Of a stretch of 64,000 bases of DNA, positions 47,482-56,392 are shown piece after piece. The DNA lies in assembly GCF_014836335.1 (NCBI RefSeq), contig NZ_JACSRA010000001.1, forward strand, positions 62,001 to 126,000. Reading direction: 5' to 3'. Each line of letters begins with the position of its first letter. Position 1 is the first letter of the stretch. A program made the translations under genes and the position numbers. The notes below the pieces were generated by a model that was given only the letters and a program-made list of their open reading frames with translations, was not told the DNA's origin and did not search any database. The stretch comes from Clostridium cibarium (GTDB lineage: Bacteria > Bacillota > Clostridia > Clostridiales > Clostridiaceae).

Positions 47482-49125
47482 TTGAAAAACGTAGTTTATG
47501 TAACTGGACATAAAAACCCAGATTCGGATTCTATATGTGCAGCCTATGCATATGCTGAATTTAAGAACAAAACTAGTGAGCTTCCTGCAATTCCAGTAAG
47601 ACTTGGAAATGTAAATAGAGAAACTCAATATATCTTAGATAGATTTAACGTAAAGGCACCTGAATATCTAGAAACTGTAAAGCTTAAAGTTGGTGATTTA
47701 GATATAGATAATATAAGTCCAATTTCACCTGATATTTCATTAAAAATGGCATGGAATATCATGAGAGATAAAAACGTAAAATCTTTACCTGTAGCAGATA
47801 TCAATGATCATTTAGTTGGAATACTATCAATTTCAAATTTAACTTCATCTTATATGGATATTTGGGACAATGTAATTTTAGATAAGAGTAATACTACTAT
47901 AGACAATATAATCGATACTCTTTCTGCTAAAGAAATATATATAAACGCTAACAACCAAAGATTTCCTGGCAAAATTGTAGTAACTGCAATGCAACCTGAT
48001 AGCTTAAAAGGAATGGTTGAAAAAGGAGATATAGCTATAGCTGGTGATAGACCAGATGTGCAAGAAGCTTTAATAAATATAAATGTTTCATTAATGATAG
48101 TAACAGGATCTCATAAGGTTTCTGATAAAATTATAGAAAAAGCTAAAGAAGCTGGAGTTAATATAATAAGTACTCCTCACGATTCATTTACTGCTTCAAG
48201 ATTAATAATACAAAGTATTCCTGTTAGTTATGTTATGGCTAATGACAATCTAATATCTTTCACTGAAGATGATTTAGTTGATGATATAAAAGATACTATG
48301 ATTGAAACTAGATTTAGAAGTTATCCTGTAACTGATTCTGATGGAAAGGTTGTTGGAACTATTTCTAGATACCATCTTATTTCTAACTTTAAGAAAAAAG
48401 TTATTCAAGTTGACCATAATGAAAGAGGCCAATCTGTTGATGGATTAGATGAAGCTGAAGTTTTAGAAATTATAGATCATCACAGGGTTGCTGATATTCA
48501 AACTAATAATCCAATTTACTTTAGAAACGAGCCTCTTGGAAGTACTTCTACAATAGTATCAAAGTGCTTCTTTGAAAATGGAATAAGACCTTCTAAGGAA
48601 GCAGCAGGGCTATTATGCGGGGCAATAATTTCAGATACTCTTCTATTTAGAAGCCCAACATGCACAGAACAAGATATTCATGCATGTAAAAAGTTAGCTG
48701 AAATAGCTGGAATATCTGATATAGACGACTTTGCCAAAGAAATGTTTAAGGCAGGAACATCATTACAAGGCAAAACAGTAGAAGAAATATACAATCAAGA
48801 CTTTAAACCATTTAAAATCGGTGATATGAAAATCGGTGTTGCACAAGTAAACACTATGGATATAGATGGATTTATGCCACTTAAGGAAAATATGCTTTCA
48901 TATATGAATAAAAAAGCAGAAGAAGGTGGATTTGATACTATTATACTTCTACTTACCGATATATTGAATGAAGGATCTCAAGTTTTAGTAGCAGGTAAGT
49001 CTCCAGAAATAGTAGAGAAGACTTTTTCAGTGAAACTAGAAGATTCAACTTGCTTCCTTCCTGGTGTACTATCAAGAAAGAAACAAGTTATACCACCACT
49101 AACAAATACAATAGCATTAATATAA
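47482..49125 (+). CDS. ppaC: Manganese-dependent inorganic pyrophosphatase with CBS and DRTGG domains
   Basis: This is a family II pyrophosphatase of 547 residues. The DHH catalytic domain starts VTGHKNPDSDSICAAYAYAE, is interrupted by a CBS-DRTGG-CBS regulatory insert (about residues 65-310), and resumes with LEIIDHHRVADIQ and GAIISDTLLF; the DHHA2 domain closes with SRKKQVIPPL. In the Clostridium perfringens homologue the insert binds AMP, ADP and diadenosine polyphosphates and tunes activity. It uses a TTG start with AAGGAGG 7 bases upstream. Confidence 0.96.
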   Translation: MKNVVYVTGHKNPDSDSICAAYAYAEFKNKTSELPAIPVRLGNVNRETQYILDRFNVKAPEYLETVKLKVGDLDIDNISPISPDISLKMAWNIMRDKNVKSLPVADINDHLVGILSISNLTSSYMDIWDNVILDKSNTTIDNIIDTLSAKEIYINANNQRFPGKIVVTAMQPDSLKGMVEKGDIAIAGDRPDVQEALININVSLMIVTGSHKVSDKIIEKAKEAGVNIISTPHDSFTASRLIIQSIPVSYVMANDNLISFTEDDLVDDIKDTMIETRFRSYPVTDSDGKVVGTISRYHLISNFKKKVIQVDHNERGQSVDGLDEAEVLEIIDHHRVADIQTNNPIYFRNEPLGSTSTIVSKCFFENGIRPSKEAAGLLCGAIISDTLLFRSPTCTEQDIHACKKLAEIAGISDIDDFAKEMFKAGTSLQGKTVEEIYNQDFKPFKIGDMKIGVAQVNTMDIDGFMPLKENMLSYMNKKAEEGGFDTIILLLTDILNEGSQVLVAGKSPEIVEKTFSVKLEDSTCFLPGVLSRKKQVIPPLTNTIALI

Positions 49126-49126
49126 T

Positions 49127-49165
49127 AAAAAAATTAGTGATAAAAATTTTATCACTAATTTTTTT
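49127..49165. terminator. Bidirectional terminator between ppaC and flgG
   Basis: A near-perfect 19-bp palindrome: the left arm ends TTAGTGATAAAA and the right begins TTTTATCACTAA, bordered by A7 and T7. It ends ppaC on one strand and the whole flagellar operon on the other. Confidence 0.95.
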
Positions 49166-49167
49166 AT

Positions 49168-49938
49168 TTATCTTCTCATATTATTAATCATTTCAAGCAT
49201 TTGATCAGCAGTGGTTACACCCTTTGATGAAAGTTGGAATGCTCTTTGTGCTACTATAAGATCTGTCATTTCAGTAGTTAAATCTACGTTAGATGCTTCT
49301 AGCATACCTTGACGGACATCAGTTTCTGTAGATCTCTCTAACCTTGCTCCATCTGTAGGCATAAATAAGTTCTTCCCAACTGAAGTAAATGAAGTATCTC
49401 CTGTAGCTGTATACACAGGAATTTCAGCTACCTTTGTAAAAGAATCTCCTTCTTTAGTAAACACATTTCCTGCTGTATCTACTAAAATATTATTTCTTTT
49501 AAAACTAGTATTATCTTCTGATCTTCCATTTACATAATTTAATTCAAGCTTATTCCCATTAGCATCAACTAATCTTCCCATTCCATCAATCTTAAATGAA
49601 CCATCTCTAGTATAAGCAACATTTCCATTAGCTAGTTGAACTCTAAAGAAACCTGGTCCATCAAGAGCAAAATCTGTAGGTAATTCAGTTGTCATCAAAT
49701 TACCTTGAGAGTTATCTCTAAACATTTCACTAGCTTTTACACCTGTTCCCATTGAAGCTCCTTTATCATTAGTTCTATAACCTTGTCTATTTAAAGATTC
49801 ACTTAATAAATTTTGAAATCCTACATTTACCTTTTTATAACCTGTAGTTTCTGAATTAACTATATTATTTCCTATAGTATCTAATCTAGTTTGATTAGCA
49901 TTCATACCAGCTTTACTAGTACTTAAAATTCTATACAT
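49168..49938 (-). CDS. flgG: Flagellar hook-basal body rod protein (FlgG/FlhP type)
   Basis: This 256-residue rod or hook-basal protein has the N-terminal rod signature (MNANQTRLDTIGNNIVNSET) and the C-terminal FlgG-type coil (EMTDLIVAQRAFQLSSK). It assembles outside the membrane after export without a cleaved signal. It is last in the flagellar operon, after flgF. In Bacillus the equivalent late pair is named flhO-flhP; assignment as distal rod FlgG is by homology. Confidence 0.92.
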   Translation of the reverse strand: MYRILSTSKAGMNANQTRLDTIGNNIVNSETTGYKKVNVGFQNLLSESLNRQGYRTNDKGASMGTGVKASEMFRDNSQGNLMTTELPTDFALDGPGFFRVQLANGNVAYTRDGSFKIDGMGRLVDANGNKLELNYVNGRSEDNTSFKRNNILVDTAGNVFTKEGDSFTKVAEIPVYTATGDTSFTSVGKNLFMPTDGARLERSTETDVRQGMLEASNVDLTTEMTDLIVAQRAFQLSSKGVTTADQMLEMINNMRR

Positions 49939-49955
49939 CCCATTTCACCTCTTTA

Positions 49956-50726
49956 TTATCTAACAGAACCAATATTGTTTGCAGCTTTCCCCAAACTTTC
50001 ATCAATCATGCTAACAAACTTTTGATTTGTTTCAAAACTTCTCATTGTGCTTATCATATCTACCATTTCATTCATTATGTTAACATTTGATGTTTCTAAA
50101 AATCCTTGGCGAACTGTAGCATTATTCACATATACCGCATTTTCTCCAGTATAATAGTTGTCCCCTGCTTTTCCTAGCTTTGAATAATCCTGAAAATCCG
50201 CTATAGCTAACTTATAATTAGAAACTCCATTAACATTAACGTTATTATAATCATCTATTGTATAATCTCCCTTACCAACATTTATTGGTTCTACAGCACC
50301 AGTTCTGTTGTTTATTCCTAATACTAAATCACCTGAATTGTTGACTAAATTACCATTATTATTAACTCTAAATTGACCATCTCTAGTATACTTAACACCT
50401 TGTGGAGTCTGAATTGCAAAGAAACCTCTACCGTCTATAGCAAAATCGCCAATATTTTCGGTCTGCTTTAAGTCACCTTGAGTAAATGCTGTGTCAACAG
50501 TATCAATAGCTACACCTAAACTCATTTTACCTAATTTTTGTGTAACATTATTATTTCCAAGTATTTTGTCTTTATTTTCAACTAACACATCTTTAAAGCT
50601 CTTTGTTGCAAGATTTTCTCTTTTATATCCTGTTGTATTAGCATTTGCCATATTATTAGTAACAGTATTTTGCTTATTTTCCATAGCTATCATTCCTGAT
50701 ACAGCTGTGTAAAGACTTCTAATCAT
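49956..50726 (-). CDS. flgF: Flagellar hook-basal body rod protein (FlgF/FlhO type)
   Basis: This 256-residue rod protein has N-terminal AMENKQNTVTNNMANANTTG and C-terminal EMVDMISTMRSFETNQKF, and is a paralogue of the next gene. It is likely the proximal part of the distal rod. Its ATG overlaps the stop codon of the small upstream ORF (ATGA), indicating translational coupling. Confidence 0.92.
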   Translation of the reverse strand: MIRSLYTAVSGMIAMENKQNTVTNNMANANTTGYKRENLATKSFKDVLVENKDKILGNNNVTQKLGKMSLGVAIDTVDTAFTQGDLKQTENIGDFAIDGRGFFAIQTPQGVKYTRDGQFRVNNNGNLVNNSGDLVLGINNRTGAVEPINVGKGDYTIDDYNNVNVNGVSNYKLAIADFQDYSKLGKAGDNYYTGENAVYVNNATVRQGFLETSNVNIMNEMVDMISTMRSFETNQKFVSMIDESLGKAANNIGSVR

Positions 50727-50938
50727 TTTTTCCCATCCCTTTCAAATAGTACTTTGCATTCACCTTCGTAATGCATTCCCATATCTCTAGCTCTCTCTTC
50801 TATCTTAGCATCGGAAATAGTACTCTTATACTCATAACCAAACATGAGTATAACTCCTAAGATTAATCCTATACCTATTCCAAATAGTATTTTTCTATCA
50901 CTAAAAAAATCTATTATTATCTTTACTTTTTGAATAAT
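50723..50938 (-). CDS. Small membrane protein with unconventional start
   Basis: A short open frame runs from ATT-ATT at 50938-50933 (no ATG, GTG or TTG further upstream before a stop) to TGA at 50723, overlapping the flgF ATG. It would give 71 residues with one membrane helix (ILFGIGIGLILGVILMFGYE) and a charged tail (ISDAKIEERARDMGMHYEGE). An internal ATG at 50845, with AGGAG 8 bases upstream, would give only 40 residues and remove most of the helix. The tail, its position between the DUF6115 gene and flgF and the coupled stop make it a real gene; the start is unresolved. Confidence 0.6.
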   Translation of the reverse strand: MIQKVKIIIDFFSDRKILFGIGIGLILGVILMFGYEYKSTISDAKIEERARDMGMHYEGECKVLFERDGKK

Positions 50939-51372
50939 CCTCTTACTAATAGTACTTCCCCCTTGCCTAAAGATAGCTTCTCACAAATTTCATCTTCACT
51001 TAAGCCCATCTCAAGAAGCTCTTTTATTCTTTCTGTTTTACTTTTTTCAGTAATATTATTGATGACTCCTTCATCCGAACCTAGTAAATATGCTTTTTCA
51101 TCTTTTTTCAATTCTTCTTTATCTTCGTCTATTTCTTTAACACTATCATTATCGTCCACTTTATATGAATTCTTTAATTCTAGGATATCCTGTTGTATTT
51201 CCAGTAAACTTTCAGCCATATCCTTTCTAACCTCACCTATTTTAATTTCTAGGTCAGAAACATCTTCCTCTTTGTATTTTAACACATTTCCAAAGGAGTT
51301 TTCACCTTTTTTTATAGCTTTATAATTTAAAAATATTAGAATTATACCTATTACTATCAATATTATTGGCAT
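50923..51372 (-). CDS. DUF6115-type membrane-anchored flagellar operon protein
   Basis: This 149-residue protein has one N-terminal membrane helix (about 1-16, PIILIVIGIILIFLNY), a long charged coiled coil, and a C-terminal helix-turn-helix-like ending (EMGLSEDEICEKLSLGKGEV). It matches the DUF6115 proteins that follow fliA in clostridial flagellar clusters. Function is unknown. AGAGG precedes the ATG, 14 bases after fliA. Confidence 0.8.
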   Translation of the reverse strand: MPIILIVIGIILIFLNYKAIKKGENSFGNVLKYKEEDVSDLEIKIGEVRKDMAESLLEIQQDILELKNSYKVDDNDSVKEIDEDKEELKKDEKAYLLGSDEGVINNITEKSKTERIKELLEMGLSEDEICEKLSLGKGEVLLVRGLFKK

Positions 51373-51386
51373 ACAATTTACCTCTT

Positions 51387-52112
51387 CTATAAATAATTCA
51401 TAGCAAGCATCTTTTCACGTAGCTTTCTAATAGCCCTGCTATGCAATTGACAAACTCTAGATTCAGAGACATTTAATACTACTCCAATTTCTTTTAATGT
51501 TAATCCTTCATAATAATATAAATTTAAAACTGTTCTATCTTTTTCTTTAAGTCCTTCTATAGCTCTAGCAAGCATTGCAACTTCTTCATCTTTCTCATAG
51601 CTTTGCTCAGGACTTGGACTATTCTTATCTTCAATAATACCCATTATAGTCATATCTTCTCCGTCAGAAAATATGATATCTTCTAAAGAAACAACTGAAA
51701 TATAATTTATATAATTTTCTATCTCTCCTATTTCATTAATAGATAGATTCATATGTTTTGCTATTTCATATATAGAAGGCTCTCTAAAGAATTTTCTTTG
51801 TAGTTCTTCAACAGCTTCATTATATCTATTTAACTTATCCATTGCTCCCTTAGATATAGGTCTGCACTTTCTAATTTCATCAATAATTGCACCCTTTATT
51901 CTTATTGATGCATACGAAGAAAACTTCATACCTTTATTTTTATCATATTTTGACATAGCATCCATTAAGCCAATCATCCCATAGCTTACTAAGTCTTCAT
52001 ACTCCATATACTTGTTTTTCCCTAAACTTACCCTTGAAGCAATATATTTAACTAAAGGTATATATTTTGCTACTATTTGTTCTTTTCCTTCTACAATATC
52101 TAAGGTGGTCAT
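51387..52112 (-). CDS. fliA: Flagellar sigma factor FliA (SigD)
   Basis: This 241-residue sigma-28 factor for late motility genes has region 2 (YMEYEDLVSYGMIGLMDAMSKYD), region 3 (EEIAKHMNLSINEIGEIENY-like) and the region 4 helix-turn-helix (LKEIGVVLNVSESRVCQLHSRA), with the FliA-specific SRAIRKLREKM ending. GAGGAGGAAGAGGTA precedes the ATG. The usual PilZ gene between flhG and fliA is only a relic here. Confidence 0.96.
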   Translation of the reverse strand: MTTLDIVEGKEQIVAKYIPLVKYIASRVSLGKNKYMEYEDLVSYGMIGLMDAMSKYDKNKGMKFSSYASIRIKGAIIDEIRKCRPISKGAMDKLNRYNEAVEELQRKFFREPSIYEIAKHMNLSINEIGEIENYINYISVVSLEDIIFSDGEDMTIMGIIEDKNSPSPEQSYEKDEEVAMLARAIEGLKEKDRTVLNLYYYEGLTLKEIGVVLNVSESRVCQLHSRAIRKLREKMLAMNYL

Positions 52113-52138
52113 TACCTCTTCCTCCTCTAAATCTCTCT

Positions 52139-52310
52139 CTACATAAGCTCGCGCTGTTTTCTCATTACATTAAATACCTTTTTAATTGTCTTATTTCTCT
52201 CTTTTTTCGTTTATATCCACAAATGTACTATCCATCTTTACATTTGTCACACCTAATTACCTTACCTACAAGTGAATACTTTTCTTTATCGTTCTTCAAA
52301 CTATCATAAT
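52139..52310 (-). pseudogene. Relic of a PilZ (YcgR-like) gene
   Basis: Between flhG and fliA the minus strand encodes, in three successive frames, pieces that line up with the end of YcgR-type PilZ proteins: SLVGKVIRCDKCKDG (then stop), STFVDINEKREK (then stop), and RNKTIKKVFNVMRKQREL-M-stop. The last two match the common C-terminus in which FxxI-type strand is followed by a helix ending in QREL. About 57 of the expected 220 or so codons remain, with two frame shifts and the N-terminal YcgR_N region deleted. PilZ proteins bind cyclic di-GMP and brake flagella; that function must be absent from this locus. Confidence 0.7.
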
Positions 52311-52316
52311 TTTTCT

Positions 52317-53171
52317 CTAAGAAAATATATTAAATAACTTCTTAAATAGTCCTTGAGCACCTAATTTACTATCTGAACTTTCTCCTAAAAACTTCTTTGA
52401 GATTTCCTCAATTGATCTTGAAGCATCTGAATTAGGATACGAAAGTACAAAGGGAACCTGCTCTCTTACTCCTTGAACAAGTTTTCTATCATCTAGAATA
52501 CATCCTAAATACTCTACCTTAACAGATAAAAATCTATTTATCGCTCTTTCAAACTTTCTAAAAGTTTCTTGACCTTCTTCTTTTGTAAACGCTCTGTTAA
52601 CTACAACTTTAGCCCTGTCTTTAATGTTAAAGTGATCTGTAGCTTTTATTAAACTATATGCATCAGTTAATGATGTTGGCTCTGGAGTAGTAATTATTAT
52701 AAGTTCTTCAGAACACGCAATAAACGCTAAAACACTTCTACTTATTCCCGCTCCAGTGTCCATAAGTATATAGTCAAACCCATCTAAGCTTTCTAGCTTT
52801 TTTAAAAATATATCTCTTTCATTACTTTGAAGATCTTCTACTTGATTTAATGCAGATCCGCCTGGAAGTAACATTATTCCTTCTGGTCCCTCAACAAGTA
52901 TATCTTCTATATTTCTACCTTTTATTAAATCAAATACATTATATCTTGGGTATACCCCCATAAGTACATCATCATTTCCCATACCTATGTCAGCATCAAA
53001 AATTAAGACCCTTTTTCCCTTTTTTTGAAGGGTTATTCCAAGATTTACTACAAAGTTACTTTTTCCAACTCCACCTTTACCAGATGTTACTGTAATTATT
53101 TTTGCTTTCCTATAGTTTTCATTATTCTCTTCATTAACCAATCGTCTTAATCTTTCAGCTTGATCTAACAT
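52317..53171 (-). CDS. flhG: Flagellar number regulator FlhG (MinD-like ATPase)
   Basis: FlhG (YlxH/FleN) is a ParA/MinD ATPase controlling flagellar number and placement with FlhF. It has a deviant Walker A (TSGKGGVGKSNFVVNLG), the Asp switch YILMDTGAGIS and the N-terminal DQAERLRRLV motif that stimulates FlhF. The 284 residues end in a basic amphipathic FKKLFNIF-type helix. It overlaps flhF by 7 bases. Confidence 0.94.
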   Translation of the reverse strand: MLDQAERLRRLVNEENNENYRKAKIITVTSGKGGVGKSNFVVNLGITLQKKGKRVLIFDADIGMGNDDVLMGVYPRYNVFDLIKGRNIEDILVEGPEGIMLLPGGSALNQVEDLQSNERDIFLKKLESLDGFDYILMDTGAGISRSVLAFIACSEELIIITTPEPTSLTDAYSLIKATDHFNIKDRAKVVVNRAFTKEEGQETFRKFERAINRFLSVKVEYLGCILDDRKLVQGVREQVPFVLSYPNSDASRSIEEISKKFLGESSDSKLGAQGLFKKLFNIFS

Positions 53172-54286
53172 AGGGCTTCCTCCCCAAATATAAATCTTAT
53201 AATATCACTTTTTGTTGGCGCCTTTATATCATCTGGAACATTTTGCCCAGTAGTTATAAATCGTAAAGGTTGCTTAGAAATTTTACGAATATTATATATA
53301 CACCCATAAACTGAAGTTTCATCAAGTTTAGTTATTATCACACTCTTATATTCTAATTCCTTATATCCTTCTAAAATTGTTTTGATGTCTCTATTTTTAG
53401 TAGTTGCACTAATTACTAAATTAACGGAATCTGGATTAGCCTTTTGAACAAATGCTCTAAGTTCAGAAATCTGCATAGTATTTTTGCTACTTCTTCCAGT
53501 AGTATCAATTAGTACTATATCACAATCCTTCATTGATTCTACTGCCTCCTCCATTTCCTTCATGGTTATTACCACCTTAAATGGAATATTCATAATTTCC
53601 GCATATGTTTTTAACTGTTCAACAGCACCAATCCTATATGTATCTACTGTAATTAAACCAACTTTCTTCTTATCTATCAGAGAAAGCTTTCCAGCAAGTT
53701 TTGCTATAGTTGTTGTTTTACCAACTCCAGTTGGACCTACAAATACTACATTCCCACTTAATTCATCTTTAGATATTTCTATTTCATCTTCAATTACCTT
53801 TCGAAACTTGTCAGAAATATCTTCATCTCCAACTTTAGTTTTTAACTCTTCATAAAACTGAACATCTATATCTATATCCTTAATTAAAGTAAGAAGTTCA
53901 TCTTCTGGTGCCTCACCTTTATCAGTATTTTTAATAACCTTATTTAGAAGTTCTTTCATTTCAGCAACTTCTGCTTGAAGTTGGTTATTCTCAGCTGGCT
54001 CTGTCTCTTTTTTAGTCCCAATTTCCTTACTCATAACTCTTTTAAAGTTATGTAGAGATTCTTTGAAAAGATCATCAGACTGTTTTTCCTCTGCCTTCTT
54101 ACTTGATCCTAAAGTAGAATTTTCAATTGCTGCAGTTACTTCTATCAATTTACTTGAAAAAAAACCTTTTATTCCTGGTCTCTTAATCTTTCTCTGGCTT
54201 ATAATTACAGCTTCTTTTCCCAGTTCATGTCTAATTCTAGTAAGTGCTTCATTCATATTGTTTGCTGTATATTTTTTTATAACCAT
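53165..54286 (-). CDS. flhF: Flagellar GTPase FlhF
   Basis: FlhF is an SRP-family GTPase that marks where flagella are built. It has the N-terminal basic domain (VIKKYTANNMNEALTRIRHE), a variable linker, and the NG domain with GPTGVGKTTTIAKLAG, DTYRIGAVEQLKTYA and LIDTTGRS. The 373 residues fit. Its ATG follows the flhA stop codon directly (TAAATG). Confidence 0.95.
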   Translation of the reverse strand: MVIKKYTANNMNEALTRIRHELGKEAVIISQRKIKRPGIKGFFSSKLIEVTAAIENSTLGSSKKAEEKQSDDLFKESLHNFKRVMSKEIGTKKETEPAENNQLQAEVAEMKELLNKVIKNTDKGEAPEDELLTLIKDIDIDVQFYEELKTKVGDEDISDKFRKVIEDEIEISKDELSGNVVFVGPTGVGKTTTIAKLAGKLSLIDKKKVGLITVDTYRIGAVEQLKTYAEIMNIPFKVVITMKEMEEAVESMKDCDIVLIDTTGRSSKNTMQISELRAFVQKANPDSVNLVISATTKNRDIKTILEGYKELEYKSVIITKLDETSVYGCIYNIRKISKQPLRFITTGQNVPDDIKAPTKSDIIRFIFGEEALC

Positions 54287-56356
54287 TTACACTGATACAA
54301 CTCCTTCAGTTCTTATTTCAATATCGTTTGGTATTTCATTTAATGAAATAATCATTACGTGAGGGAATGCCATTTCAACTAACTTTCTAAATACTGCTCT
54401 AATATTTGGAGAAACTAGTATCACCGGTTGATTATTATAAAAATATACTGAATCTATAGTTTCTCTTATATTATGGAAGATTCTTGTTGTAGTATCTGGA
54501 TCAATTGTTGGGAATGATCCTTGCATTGATTTTTGAACATTTGAAGCAACAAGTTCTTCTAGTTCTGGAGTTAATGTAACTACAGTAACAGCTCTTTCTT
54601 CATTAATTATCTGATTACATATTGTTCTTGCTAAAGCGAATCTTACATACTCAGTTAACAATTCTATATCCTTTGTATTTCTTGAATTATCTGCTAGTGA
54701 TTCCATTATTGTTACCATATCTTTTATAGGAACCTTTTCCCTTAATAGATTTTGTAATACTTTTTGTAATTCTCCAATAGTCATCAAATCAGGTATTAAT
54801 TCTTCAACAACAGTTGAATATTTCTCTCTTGTATTATCAACAATAAGTTTAACTTCTTGTCTTCCTAATAATTCATATGAATGTGCCTTAATTGTTTCTG
54901 TTAAATGGGTCACCATTACGGTTGTTGGATCTACCACCGTTAACCCTTTAATTTCAGCCTCTTCCCTTTGATCCTTATTTATCCATACAGCTGGCAAGTT
55001 AAATGTAGGTTCGACGGTTTTAATTCCTTGTATTTCAGAACTATCACCATTTGGATCCATACACAAAAGCATACTTGCCATAAGTTCTGAAGATGCTATT
55101 ACTGTTCCCCTTATCTTAATTACATATTCATTAGTCTTTAATTGTAAATTATCTCTTATTCTTATTGGTTGAACTATAATTCCCATCTCAATTGCACATT
55201 GTCTTCTTACCGAAGCGATTCTTTGTAGTAAGTCTCCTCCAGTAGTTTCATCTGCTAAAGGAATAAGCCCATAGCCAATTTCAACTTCCATAGGTTCAAC
55301 AGAGATAAGATTCATTACATTCTCAGGCTCTGTACGTTCCATTTCAACTAGTTCATCTTCTTCAAGAGCTAATTCTAATTCTTGTTGCTTTGTTTCTTCT
55401 TTATATAAAAGATAAGCAAGAATTCCTGTAGCTAAAGAAGCTGCAAAAAATGCTACCTTTGGCATATTAGGAACTAATCCTAAAAACAGCATGACACCAC
55501 TAGCAACTCCAGCTGCTATTGGGAAAGCTGTAAGTTGTGTAGCTAATGTCTTACCAAAGTTATCTGGACTACCAGAACGTGTTACAAGTATACCTGATGC
55601 TGTTGAAATTAGTAGTGCCGGCACCTGCGATACAAGTCCATCACCAACTGATAATCTTACGTATGTTTGAGCTGCTGTAGCTGCATCCATACCATGCATT
55701 AAAACTCCAATTACAATACCAGCAATAATATTAATAGTTGTTATTATAATAGATGCTATAGCATCTCCTTTTACGAACTTTGAAGCACCATCCATTGCCC
55801 CATAAAAATCTGCTTCTGATTGCAAATCTTGACGTCTCTTCTTTGCCATAGCCTCATCTATAAGACCTGAATTTAAATCTGCATCAATACTCATCTGCTT
55901 ACCAGGCATAGCATCTAAAGTAAATCTTGCTGATACTTCTGATACTCTTCCAGCACCATTTGTTATAACTATAAATTGAATTACTACAATAATCAAGAAT
56001 ATAATTATACCAACCACATAATTTCCTCTAATAACGAATTCTCCAAAGGCTTCTATAATTTTACCTGCATCCGCCTCTGATAAAATAAGTCTTGTTGATG
56101 ATATATTAAGTGCTAATCTTATTAATGTAGTTACAAGTAACAGAGTAGGAAACACTGAAAATTGCAATACATTTGTCGTAAACATAGTTATAAGGATTAT
56201 AACTATGGATAATGTTATATTAAATGCTAACAAAACATCTAATATCCCTTTAGGTAAAGGTATGATTATCATCATTACTATTCCAATTACACCAAAGGCA
56301 ACTAGAACATCAAGATTACTTTTTATATCAAACTTTTTCTTATTTACAGTTGCCAA
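54287..56356 (-). CDS. flhA: Flagellar export gate protein FlhA
   Basis: FlhA is the large gate protein of the flagellar type III exporter. It has about eight membrane helices up to residue 310, including the FHIPEP-loop region (DAMPGKQMSIDADLNSGLI), then a cytoplasmic domain from about 330 that docks chaperone-substrate complexes. I choose the TTG at 56356 (689 residues) because AAAGGATGGG stands 9-10 bases upstream; an ATG at 56383 has no ribosome binding site. Confidence 0.96.
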   Translation of the reverse strand: MATVNKKKFDIKSNLDVLVAFGVIGIVMMIIIPLPKGILDVLLAFNITLSIVIILITMFTTNVLQFSVFPTLLLVTTLIRLALNISSTRLILSEADAGKIIEAFGEFVIRGNYVVGIIIFLIIVVIQFIVITNGAGRVSEVSARFTLDAMPGKQMSIDADLNSGLIDEAMAKKRRQDLQSEADFYGAMDGASKFVKGDAIASIIITTINIIAGIVIGVLMHGMDAATAAQTYVRLSVGDGLVSQVPALLISTASGILVTRSGSPDNFGKTLATQLTAFPIAAGVASGVMLFLGLVPNMPKVAFFAASLATGILAYLLYKEETKQQELELALEEDELVEMERTEPENVMNLISVEPMEVEIGYGLIPLADETTGGDLLQRIASVRRQCAIEMGIIVQPIRIRDNLQLKTNEYVIKIRGTVIASSELMASMLLCMDPNGDSSEIQGIKTVEPTFNLPAVWINKDQREEAEIKGLTVVDPTTVMVTHLTETIKAHSYELLGRQEVKLIVDNTREKYSTVVEELIPDLMTIGELQKVLQNLLREKVPIKDMVTIMESLADNSRNTKDIELLTEYVRFALARTICNQIINEERAVTVVTLTPELEELVASNVQKSMQGSFPTIDPDTTTRIFHNIRETIDSVYFYNNQPVILVSPNIRAVFRKLVEMAFPHVMIISLNEIPNDIEIRTEGVVSV

Positions 56357-56392
56357 ATTAATCCCATCCTTTATACATACCATATATTAAAC

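Noticed and set aside
52067..52309. 80-residue plus-strand open frame over the flhG-fliA gap
   Set aside because: The opposite strand shows PilZ-like fragments in the expected order and direction; the plus-strand frame has no homology pattern or ribosome binding site.
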